A stretch of DNA of 64,000 bases, taken from contig NW_020825345.1 in NCBI RefSeq assembly GCF_003286085.1, forward strand, positions 682,001 to 746,000, in the 5' to 3' direction. Position numbers and translations under genes: made by a program. Of this stretch, positions 1 to 9,535 are shown piece by piece; within the stretch, counting starts at the first letter, position 1, and the number at the start of each line of letters is the position of its first letter. Under the pieces are notes generated by a model. The model was not told the DNA's origin, did no database searches, and saw nothing but the letters and a program-made list of their open reading frames with translations. The DNA comes from Drosophila persimilis (lineage: Eukaryota; Arthropoda; Insecta; Diptera; Drosophilidae).

Positions 1-243
1 GTGTCGGAGAAGGAGGAGGCCGCCGAGTACGACATTTGGGCGGAGCTGGGGATCAAAACGGTCAAAGCCTCCGTCCCCCAAGAGATTGTGGAGTCGGTGT
101 CCAGCCACAGCTCAGTGCTCGACCTGGGTCCCTTTCACTTCGATCCGAATAGCTTCGATTTGGAGCAGTTCCGGGAGCACGTCCAACAACCGGGAATGGG
201 CAATCGCTACTACTACTTCAAGAGCCGCAGGGAAAAGCGCTGA
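1..243 (+). CDS. 3' end of an unrecognised protein-coding gene (partial)
   Basis: An open frame runs in from the left edge and stops at 241-243, giving 80 C-terminal residues. The segment is acidic at first (SEKEEAAEYDIWAELG), then mixed, and ends in a basic tail (YYYFKSRREKR). I do not recognise the family. Third-position GC use is high, as in the neighbouring coding exons, so it is probably real coding sequence and not a chance frame. The first codon is the window edge, not a start. Because the draper N-terminus is absent between this stop and position 1008, this gene may be nested in a draper intron on the same strand. The alternative is that draper begins elsewhere after a rearrangement. 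Function unknown. Confidence 0.6.
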   Translation: MSEKEEAAEYDIWAELGIKTVKASVPQEIVESVSSHSSVLDLGPFHFDPNSFDLEQFREHVQQPGMGNRYYYFKSRREKR

Positions 244-1007
244 TCCAGCCCACTATCCCCTCTCCATTATCCATCTAGACATTTCTTATTTTTCTTGGTT
301 CGATTTGAAGTCGATTGAAGTTTTCCATCAAAATCTAAAGTCGTTAGAAGACCGATACACAACGAAACATTTGTCAGACACTTTACGATTCATTGTGGGA
401 TTATTAAAGGATATTCCAGTTCGGAGATATGCACATAGGTTTTTTTTGGAAGCCAAGAGCCAAGAGGCCTCTCAAGTTGGCGGCACTGTCTCTGTAAAAC
501 CTCTGCAAGGGTATGCCATCTTCGGCCTGCCGATGATATGCACCTCTGTATAACTGTAGCCTAACTGTTCCTGCTATACTGCTATACTGTTATACTGTAT
601 ATTCGATATTGTATGCGCTTTGTAGCTTGTAGCTTCTAGCCTTATTTGGATTTTTTTTTTTATTGTTTTGTGAATTGCAATCTTTAGTCTAACCAAGAGC
701 ACACATGCACACACACACACACACCCAATCCTCTTTCACACCTACCCCCACACACACACACACACGCGCAGTCCCCCCCGCAGGATCTAGAGGATCTAAA
801 TTCACACACGACACGCTCCGGGAGGAGAACTCCTGAGCGTGGCGTGGCTTAGCCGCCAGCAAAGCAAAGCAATACCAATACCAATAGCAAGAGAAAACAG
901 CAAATAACTGTCGCAACATCCTGTCTAACGTCTAGTCCTGTTCTAAGAAAGACAGAGAGAGAGAGAGAGAGAGATTTAGATTACTTATATAACTTTTTGC
1001 ACGCCAG
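244..1007 (+). other. Non-coding: probable 3' UTR, then intron ahead of the first visible draper exon
   Basis: No EMI domain or signal peptide can be read here in any frame. The stretch holds AT-rich sequence, a CA microsatellite at 701-766, a GA run at 951-974 and then a splice acceptor (gcacgccag) ending at 1007. No clear AATAAA was seen for the upstream gene. Confidence 0.5.
701..766. repeat. Interrupted (CA)n microsatellite
   Basis: Two CA runs (about 701-724 and 750-766) are separated by a short pyrimidine-rich spacer. Confidence 0.85.
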
Positions 1008-4000
1008 ATTGCCCACCTGGCTGGTACGGAAGGAACTGCTCGATGCAGTGCGACTGCCTGAACAACGCCCTCTGCGAGCCCTTCAGCGGGGAGTGCGAGT
1101 GCGCCAAGGGCTATACGGGCGCCAGGTGCGCCGATGTCTGTCCGGAGGGGCGCTTTGGCGCCAGCTGCTTGGAGGAGTGCCGCTGTGAGAACGGTGGCAA
1201 GTGCCATCACGTCTCGGGCGAGTGCTCCTGTGCGCCCGGGTTCACGGGTCCGCTGTAAGTGACCGCCAGATCGTGGCAAGAGAAACCGAGAGCCCCATAC
1301 TAATCTCCCCTTCGCCCCCTCCCAATCAGATGCGATATGCGCTGTCCGGACGGAAAGCACGGGGCACAGTGCCAGCAGGACTGTCCCTGCCAGAACGACG
1401 GCAAGTGCGAGCCCGAGAGCGGGGCCTGCATCTGCAATCCGGGCTGGACGGGCGACGTGTGCGCCAACAAGTGTCCCGTGGGCAGCTACGGCCCCGCCTG
1501 CGAGCTCTCCTGCGAGTGCTACAAAGGAGCACCCTGCCACCACATCAGCGGAAAGTGCGAGTGCCCGCCGGGCTACCTGGGGGAGCGCTGCTTCGACGAG
1601 TGCCCCCTGAACACCTTCGGCCTGAACTGCACCCAGACCTGCAGCTGCGAGAACGACGCCACCTGCGACCGGGCCACCGGCGCCTGCATCTGCAACGCGG
1701 GCTGGCGCGGGGATCGCTGCGAGGAGCGGATCTGCGAGAGGGATAAGTACGGGCCGGACTGCAATCAGACGTGCGAGTGCGACATGGAGCACACGGAGCT
1801 GTGCCACCCGGAGACGGGACGCTGTCAGTGCAGCATTGGCTGGAGCAGTGCCCAGTGCACGCGCCCCTGCACCTTCCTGCGCTACGGCCTCAACTGCGAG
1901 CAGACCTGCAACTGCAAGAACGGGGCCAAGTGCTCCCCCGTCAACGGGACGTGCCAGTGCGCTGCCGGCTTTCAGGGACCAACCTGCGAGGTGAGCTGCC
2001 CCCCAGGGACCTTCGGCCAGGACTGCGCCCTGCGCTGCGACTGCCAGAACGGGGCCAAGTGCATGCCGGAGACGGGTCAGTGCCTCTGCACCGCCGGCTG
2101 GAAGAACATTAAATGCGACAGGCCCTGCGACCTGAACCACTTCGGGCAGGACTGTCGCAACGTCTGCGACTGCCACAACAATGCCGCGTGCAATCCCCAG
2201 AACGGCACCTGCACCTGTGCCGCTGGCTGGACAGGCGAACACTGCGACCGGAAGTGCGATGCGGGCAAGTTCGGCCACGAGTGCAGTCAGAAGTGCCAGT
2301 GCGATCAGCACAACAGCCTGGCCTGTGACGCCACCAACGGGCGCTGCATCTGCAAGCAGGATTGGGGAGGTACTATCTGGGACTCCATTTACCTTTCCAC
2401 GCCCTTACGTCCTCTCACCCCAGATCATTAGTCTCATCCGTTCATGATTCAATAAAGAACAGCTGGAGCAGCTGGAACAGCTCCCAATCGAATCCCTGCA
2501 GGATTGCCCCTTCTAACAGACAGATCATAGCACTAACCGATTGCACTCATCCATCGCATCCCATCGCCCCTCCTCTATCAACATATCCACCTATCTATAC
2601 ATCATTTTGGCATGCATGTCGTTTGGTTTTACAAATTTTAATTCGCTTTTTCTGGTTTTGCACTGTGTTTCTGTTTCTGTTCCTGGTTTTTTTTTTTGTC
2701 GTCCTGTTGTCCTTGTCTTCTGATGCCCAACACCCAACACCCAAGGCGTTCATTGCGAGACCAACTGTCGGACCGGTTACTATGGTGAAAATTGTGATAA
2801 AGTTTGCAGATGCCTGAACAACTCATCCTGCGACCCGGACAACGGCAACTGCATCTGCTCGCCCGGCTGGACCGGGGTCGACTGCAACGAGCCCTGTCCG
2901 ACTGGCTTCTATGGGATGGAGTGCAAGGAGCGTTGTCCCGAGATATTGCATGGTAAGTCGGAGTCGTGCAGGAATAAATCATCATTAATCCATCATTAAT
3001 AATACACGTGCTCCCCTGCTTGGTAGGTAACAAGAGCTGTGACCACATCACGGGCGAGATCCTCTGCCGCACCGGATATATAGGCCTCACCTGCGAGCAT
3101 CCGTGTCCCGCTGGACTCTATGGCCCCGGCTGCAAGCTCAAGTGCAACTGCGAGCACGGGGGCGAGTGTAACCATGTGAGTGGCCAGTGCCAGTGCCTGC
3201 CCGGCTGGACGGGGGCCAACTGCAACGAGTCCTGCCCCACAGACACGTACGGCCAGGGATGTGCCCAGCGGTGCCGCTGCCTGCACCACAAGGTCTGTCG
3301 CAAGAACGACGGCATGTGCATCTGCGAGACCGGCTGGACCGGCACCCGCTGCGATGAGGTGTGCCCAGAGGGCTTCTACGGCGAGCACTGCATGAACGCC
3401 TGCGCGTGTCCGTCGGCCAATTTCCAGTGCCATGCGGCGAACGGGTGTGTCTGCCGCAGCGGCTACACGGGCGAGAACTGCGACGAGCTGATTGCATCCC
3501 AGCGCATCGCCGAAGCCAGCGATGAATGTGAGTCCTACCTCAATGGATTGGATGCCCCTGGATCTCCCCTTATTAATCCTCTCTATCCTCTTACTTCCAT
3601 GTGTTCTAGCAGCGGGACGGGCGAGCGTTGCACTCACGATAGTGCTACTCACACTCTTCGCCTGCATTATTTTCGCCGTCTTCTTATACTACAGACGCAG
3701 GGTGTCCAATTTGAAAACGGAGATCGCCCACGTGCACTACACGCATGAAACAGGAACCACCTGGCCGCCCAGCAACCACAACTTTGATAATCCCGTGTAC
3801 GGGATGCAGGCAGAGACGCGCCTACTGCAGAACAATGCGCGGAAGATGAACAACTTCGATCAGAGGAGCACGCTGAGCACCGAATACGGAGGCGACGACT
3901 CCAATGCCAGTGGCAGAGGTAAGTGCGATCAGATCGATGTATGTCTATGGATGGTGGCTAACGATTAGATATGTCCATTCACAGTGGGAAGCTACTCGAT

Positions 4001-4639
4001 CAACTATAACCACGATCTGCTGAACAAGAACCTGAATGCGGACCTAACGAATCCGAATGTGTACAATGATTCCCTGAAGGAGGAGCATGTCTACGATGAG
4101 ATCAAGCACAAGGAAGGCTACAAGGATCCCGGTACGTTTGCATACTTTTTATTCCAGACTTTTCTCGACGCTTTTGCAACTAATCATGTATTCCACATTT
4201 GCATACATTTTGGCCAAAATCAGTAAAAATTTATAGCAAGATTTTGTTTCCGGAGGGTAAGCAATAGTTGGGCATCGATCCTGTGTATTTTAGTGATTTG
4301 TCTGACCCGTTTTCACTCCTGTCCATTGTCTAATGGGAACGCAAGTTTGTTAGTACTAAAACGATACCTTTTCTTATAATTTTCATAGGGGAATACGATC
4401 ATCTGGACTACTCGCGACCAAGCACTTCGCAGAAGCCCCACTATCATCGCATGAACGACACCATGCTCAACATCAACCACGATGAGGAGAAACCCAACAA
4501 TCTGAAGAACATGACCGTGCTGCTGACGAAGCCAGAGCCACCCACAGAGCCAGAGCCGCAGCACGAGAGCTTCGACAACACCAACATCGACAATGTGTCG
4601 ACTGCTTCGCCCAGCTCCAGTCCGGAGTTCCGCAAATAA
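1008..4639 (+). CDS. drpr: draper, engulfment receptor (5' exons missing)
   Basis: Draper is the fly CED-1/MEGF10 phagocytic receptor used by glia and haemocytes. Exons with matching phases and GT-AG ends: 1008-1254, 1330-2369, 2746-2952, 3027-3527, 3610-3918, 3985-4131, 4389-4639. They give 899 residues plus a split first codon, against about 1031 for the melanogaster long form as I remember it. The signal peptide, EMI domain and first EGF are therefore missing to the left. Visible parts are a long series of EGF-like repeats (CPPGWYGRNC onward), a hydrophobic membrane segment in the 3610 exon followed by YYRRR, an NPVY motif, a second NPNVY, and an ITAM formed across the last intron (YDEI, 11 residues, YDHL). 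In the family, phosphorylated ITAM tyrosines recruit Shark/Src kinases. The C-terminus ends SSSPEFRK. Identification is secure; the exon borders are read by eye. Confidence 0.96.
3608..3612 (+). promoter_or_regulatory. drpr: Tandem NAGNAG splice acceptor in draper
   Basis: The acceptor reads TAGCAG, with usable AGs ending at 3609 and 3612. The first gives a junction Ser-Ala just outside the membrane segment; the second removes one residue and gives Ser-Gly. Both keep frame. I chose 3610 as exon start, but use of either is unproven. Confidence 0.5.
4224..4256 (+). CDS. drpr: 33-base alternative microexon inside the draper ITAM
   Basis: Between the exons ending 4131 and starting 4389 lies a cryptic exon with acceptor ...aaaatcag and donor GTAAGC. 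It is exactly 33 bases, keeps phase on both sides, has no stop, and adds 11 residues (VKIYSKILFPE). Inclusion lengthens the spacing between YDEI and YDHL from 11 to 22 residues, beyond the normal ITAM spacing of about 6-12, and adds another YxxI. From memory, the Draper-II isoform of melanogaster is an inhibitory form with an 11-residue insertion between the ITAM tyrosines, so this is very probably its counterpart. The match to Draper-II is knowledge-based; the exon itself is seen. Confidence 0.75.
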
Positions 4640-5580
4640 GCACCATACCACTTCTTCACTCTTCTCACAGTCACTCCACCATCCACGTGGAATATATTTT
4701 TTTAAGTTGCAACTAATGCGAACCATGATATTTTAAAGCGTCTGCATTTTAGCCTAATTTATTCGATAGCATTTTAGTTGTGTATTGTGTCTGTCTTTTT
4801 GTAGAATGAGCGTCTTTCATTCGATATGTAATTGTTTAATAGTTGGTCAGTTCGTTCAGAATATGTCATAGGAGTACGATTTAAGATCTGTATGCTCAAT
4901 TGTATTTGTAAATTTTTATTTAGCGGGCTCTATACAACCCAGAGTGTCGGCCTCACTTTTGTAAATGTCTTTCGTTTTATACACACTTATGCTCATTCGA
5001 TTCATTATCTAAACGACTAATACCCTAAGCGAATACGTATTCAAAATAGTACCTATACACCTCTTCCTGTTAAGAAAAGATTGTGCTATCATTGTGCACT
5101 GTACACTGTCTGCAGTAGAGCGTCTCCAAGAGAAGGTTCCCCCATATTGAAGGTTGCAATAATTTTAAATACGAGTAATATACTGCATATACAAATTGAT
5201 ATCAATAGCATGTTAAGCATATTTTTAGAACTGAATTCGAAGCGAAGTGTTGAAAACAATGGGAGAAACTATTTTGATTACCACGATATATTCAACATAC
5301 TAAATGTCGATTTTAAGTGTTCCCAAATTGTATTTTGATTGTCTGTAATATAAAAACGATTGGCCAAAATTGTAATTAGCTCCGATTGGTAGATTTTTAG
5401 ATCGAATATTTACAAGTAGCTTAAATATTGGTATTTTTTGAATACATCAAATTGTTTTCAATGTGTAATCCCAATCCCAATGCATCTTTTTATTCAAAAT
5501 AGTTAAAAGATTATTGTTCATATACATAATCAGTCTTAGGAAGGCGAAGATATAAAATAAAACAATTATGAATATTTTAA
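4640..5580 (+). other. drpr: draper 3' UTR
   Basis: AT-rich sequence follows the draper stop with no credible coding frame. An AATAAA at 5556-5561 is the best polyadenylation signal, just before the repeat cluster begins, giving a 3' UTR of about 0.94 kb. Confidence 0.6.
5556..5561 (+). terminator. drpr: Polyadenylation signal AATAAA, draper
   Basis: Canonical hexamer at the end of the AT-rich 3' tail and about 60 bases before the first repeat monomer. Confidence 0.55.
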
Positions 5581-5614
5581 CAGAGCGTCAACTGAGATTC
5601 ATTAAAAAGGTGTT

Positions 5615-6825
5615 TTTTCGTGATCGACCTCATTTTCGTAGTCGAGATTTTGATGCCAATCGACAGGGTTAATCCCCACTGTCCTGGGAAGGTAGGTCCT
5701 TCGCCGAACTAGCCCTATTTGCCTGAGATATAGCCTTCCGAAGATGTGGATTTCCGCATCATGCAAATACTGGTTTTTTCTTTAAGCTATATCTCAGCTA
5801 TCCGGAAGGCGATCGGGGCGTGGCATGTCATTCCGTGACCGGAAGAGTCCTGCCAACCGATTGGCACCAGAAAAAAGGATATCCATTCCATCACGATTTT
5901 CGCAAAAAATCATGATGGTTACATCATTAAATTTGCCAAAAATCGGCGTCATTTTCGTGGTCGAGATTTTGATGCCAATCGACAGGGTTAATCCCCACTG
6001 TCCTGGGAAGGTAGGTCCTTCGCCGAACTAGCCCTATTTGCCTGAGATATAGCCTTCCGAAGATGTGGATTTCCGCATCATGCAAGCATATAGCTTTCTG
6101 TAAGCTATATCTCAGCTATGCGGCAGGCGATCGGGGCGTGGCATGTCATTCCGTGACCGGAAGAGTCCTGCCAACCGATTGGCACCAGAAAAAACGATAT
6201 CCATTCCATCACGATTTTCGCAAAAAATCATGATGGTTACATCATTAAATTTGCCAAAAATCGGCCTCATTTTCGTGGTCGAGATTTTGATGCCAATCGA
6301 CAGGCTGGGTCCTCACGATACTGGGAGACAAGGTCCTTCGCCGATCTGGCCCTATTAGGCTGAGATATAGCCTTCCGAAGATGTGGATTTCCGCATCATG
6401 CAAATACTGGTTTTTTCTGTAAGCTATATCTCAGCTATACGGCAGGCGATCGGGGCGTGGCATGTCATTCCGTGACCGGGAGAGTCCTGCCAACCGATTG
6501 GCACCAGAAAAAAGGATATCCATTCCATCACGATTTTCGCAAAAAATCATGATGGTTACATCATTAAATTTGCCAAAAATCGGCCTCATTTTCGTGGTCG
6601 AGATTTTGATGCTAATCGACAGGCTGGGTCCTCACGATACTGGGAAACAAGGTCCTTCGCCGATCTGGCCCTATTTGCCTGAGATATAGCCTTCCGAAGA
6701 TGTGGATTTCCGCATCATGCAAATACTGGTTTTTTCTGTAAGCTATATCTCAGCTATACGGCAGGCGATCGGGGCGTGGCATGTCTTTTCGTGACCGGGT
6801 GAGTCCTGCCAATCGACTGCAATCG
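5615..6825 (+). repeat. Tandem array 1 of a 318/319-bp repeat (about 3.8 copies)
   Basis: The landmark catgtcattccgtgaccgg recurs at 5824, 6142 and 6461 and in a variant form at 6780, so the period is 318-319 bp. Monomers are nearly identical. Each carries an internal inverted repeat, CTGAGATATAGC facing GCTATATCTCAG, about 50 bases apart, and a short open frame of about 68-75 codons beginning MSFRDR. The last unit has a variant ending (atgtcttttcgtgaccgggt) followed by AGTCCTGCCAATCGA, then unique sequence. Family not named with certainty; it could belong to a MITE/SGM or DINE-like group of obscura flies. Confidence 0.85.
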
Positions 6826-6904
6826 GAAAAGTCCAATTATCAAGTTGAAATCAAAGCAGCATTTTCCAAGTCTTCGTAAGCCATACCTGTATGTTTAATT
6901 AAAA

Positions 6905-7378
6905 ATGAGTGAGATACTTTCACTGACAATAGAACTTTACCTTATTCATAGAATGCTATATGTCCTGCCACCAACCATACAGTATACAGATGTGGCAGGT
7001 TATGCACCGAAAATGTCGCAAAGAGCTGTCTGGATTAGATCCCAGGATCTGCGGCTCAAGCTTTCGGCTAACGCCGCGTCATCAGGAGACAGCCATGACG
7101 TCAAAAGAAGTACGCTGGGCTTCAGCTTCGAGACGCGTAAGTGAATCAGTATATAATTGTGGGCATTTTTTAAAAATATATCTTCCTTCAGAGTGGACTT
7201 ATGTAGCCGACGCTTTACCACAAACCGAGTCGTACCCGATTTCCCCCGGCCAGACGGAGCGCTTCCAAGCATTACCGATGAGCATTCGAGACAGACCGAG
7301 ACCTATCCCGGCCAGACAGAATCGTATCCCAGCAGGACAGAAGCGCACCCCTTGCAAGATCTGAACGCGGACTACTAG
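6905..7378 (+). pseudogene. Decayed gene tail: two exon-like pieces and a frameshift, left copy
   Basis: An open stretch (about 6953-7136, containing YVLPPTIQYTDVAGYAP) ends at a good donor (gcgtaagtg). A 51-bp intron-like gap is followed by an acceptor (cttccttcag) and a second exon-like piece reading WTYVADALPQTESYP. The repeated QTExYP pattern continues in another frame (QTETYPGQTESYPSRTEAHP), which implies a frameshift near 7260-7290. The frame stops at 7376-7378. An AATAAA follows at 7466-7471. I do not recognise the protein. The tail, from SRTEAH onward, is repeated in inverted orientation on the other arm at 8863-9006. Probably a gene fragment carried by or trapped in the repeat cluster. 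Confidence 0.5.
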
Positions 7379-9006
7379 ACTCTAGATAGATCTCGTTGCT
7401 GTTAGTTTTAAGGATATAAATGTTTTCCACTTGTTTATATATTTATACTAGGCTAAGTTATGATGAATAAAACTATTGAAAAATCATCCTTGCTGTATCC
7501 TGTATAGGCGTGTCACGCCCCGATCGGTTCACAAATAGCGTAGAAAACCAAATATTTTTTGTGTGGGGAAAATGTCCTTGATCCTTGAAAAAAGACCCAT
7601 TAAATCAAGGACATTTTTCCGATCACAGGAAGCCGTCTCACGTTTCTATCGGGCCACAAATAGCCCAGAAAACTAAGTATGTAGAGTTGTGTTTGTTGGA
7701 GTCCTTACCGAAGGGTCAAGGGCATTTTTCTGATCCCGGCGGGCCATAGCACGAACCGATCGGGCCACCAACAAGGGAGAAAACAAGATGTTTACATCTG
7801 GAGAAAAAATCCTTGATCCTTGGTCCTTGATAAGGAATGTATTAGATCAAGGATGTTATTCCTAACACAGGAAGCCGTCGCATGTCCCGATCGGGCCACA
7901 AATAACGGATAAACCAACAACAGTTGTTGTTAACAACAACAGAACAAAAATTTGTTGTACAACAACTTTCAACTTGCGACTGCTCAAATGGCCAAAAACG
8001 AGAGTTTCAAGTCTGGGATACCAGGCGAACAGAAATCAGTAGAACGTCGCTGGATTTTTTAAATTTTTTCCCCGCCATTTTTCAAGACCCAAAAGTATGC
8101 AACGTTTTGTGAAAATTTTTAACGGCCAAAAAAAATATGAAAAAGCGGTAAAATAAAATTAAAAGAAATTTAAAAAAACTAGCGACCTTCTGCTGATTTC
8201 TGTTCGCCTGGTATCCCAGATCTGAAAATCGAAAAATCGCGTTTTTGAGTGGCCCCAAATGGAAAGTGATTGTTGTTGTAATAACTGGATGTTGTTGTTG
8301 TAATTTGTTGTTTATGGCATAAGTCCGCCATTTCTTGTCGGATCGGGACTTGCGATGGCTTCCTGTGATCGGAATAGCTTTCTTGATCTAATGCATATCA
8401 AGGACCAAGGATCAAGGATATTTGCTCCAGACATATATATCTTGTTTTTCTGCTCATTTGTGAGCCGATCTATGCGTGCCATGGCCCGCCGTGATCAGAA
8501 AAACTCCTAGATCCTTCGGTAAGGACTATAGAAACCCAAACCATACATATCTAGTTTTCTTGGTTATTTGTGGGCCGATCTAGGGGAGCGACGGCACCCT
8601 GTGGTCGAACAAATGTCCCTGAATTAATGGAGTCCTTTTCAAGGATCAAGGACATTTTCCCCAATCAAAAAATATTTGGTTTTCTACGCTATTTGTGAAC
8701 CGATCGGGGCGTGACACGCATTTTTTTAATCGGAATAGATTCCCCTATACAGGATACAGCAAGGATGATTTTTCAATAGTTTTATTCATCATAACATAAC
8801 CTAGTATAAATATATACACAAGTGGAAAACATTTATATCCTTAAAACTAACAGCAACGAGATCTATCTAAAGTCTAGGAGTCCGCGTAGTTCCTGCCTTG
8901 GTTGCCATGCCAAGGTCCTTGAGATAGTTGTCGATGGCCAGGTCGAAGGATGACGATGGCTTGTTAGGTTCAGATCTTGCAAGTGGTGCGCTTCTGTTCT
9001 GCTGGT
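7330..9006. repeat. Large inverted repeat with convergent gene tails, arms about 0.7-0.8 kb
   Basis: The left arm, about 7330-8052, matches the reverse complement of about 8193-9006. Shared landmarks in order are the SRTEAH..LQDLN coding tail, the AATAAA-bearing UTR (7466-7471, and TTTATT at 8781-8786), the stretch aaaaatcatccttgctgtat, several units of about 110-130 bp with a cgatcgggccacaaata core, and aagtctgggataccaggcga near the apex. The spacer is about 140 bases. By eye the arms look roughly 80% identical. The right arm keeps about 90 extra bases (about 8881-8968), coding-like (LAIDNYLKDLGM on -), that the left arm lacks. Transcription from either end into the apex would read both arms and could form a long hairpin. 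Confidence 0.8.
8863..9006 (-). pseudogene. Decayed gene tail, right copy (inverted)
   Basis: Reverse-strand counterpart of the 7330-7378 tail. It shares the SRTEAH..LQDLN segment and then, in another frame, a more protein-like stretch containing SFDLAIDNYLKDLGM. The left copy lacks about 90 bases here, so this copy is closer to the ancestral 3' end. Family not recognised. Confidence 0.45.
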
Positions 9007-9535
9007 GCTAATCGACAGGGTTAATCCCCCTGTCCTGGGAAGGTACATAGGTCCTTCGCCGATCTGGCCCTATTAGGCTGAGATATAGCCTTCCGAAGAT
9101 GTAGATTTCCGCATCATGCAAATACTGGTTTTTTCTGCAAGCTATATCTCAGCTAAACGGCAGCCGATCGGGGCGTGGCATGTCATTCCGTGACCGGGAG
9201 AGTCCTGCCAACCGATTGGCACCAGAAAAAAGGATATCCATTCCATCACGATTTTCGCAAAAAATCATGATGGTTACATCATTAAATTTGCCAAAAATCG
9301 GCGTCATTTTCGTGGTCGAGATTTTGATGCCAATCGACAGGGTTAATCCCCACTGTCCTGGGAAGGTAGGTCCTTCGCCGAACTAGCCCTATTTGCCTGA
9401 GATATAGCCTTCCGAAGATGTGGATTTCCGCATCATGCAAGCATATAGCTTTCTGTAAGCTATATCTCAGCTATGCGGCAGGCGATCGGGGCGTGGCATG
9501 TCTTTTCGTGATCGGGAGAGTCCTGCCAATCGAAT
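9007..9535 (+). repeat. Tandem array 2 of the 318/319-bp repeat (about 1.7 copies)
   Basis: Same monomer and same orientation as array 1, with the landmark at 9179 and the variant terminal landmark at 9498 (atgtcttttcgtgatcggga), again followed by AGTCCTGCCAATCGA. It directly abuts the right arm of the inverted repeat. The open frame beginning MSFRDR at 9180 is almost identical to the one at 5825. Confidence 0.85.

Noticed and set aside
932..2311. 459-codon open frame on the - strand
   Set aside because: It mirrors the draper EGF exons (Cys/Gly-rich antisense) and crosses their introns; a shadow frame.
5615..9535. CRISPR-like array
   Set aside because: The units are 318-bp tandem copies with no spacers in a eukaryotic genome; a satellite/transposon repeat.
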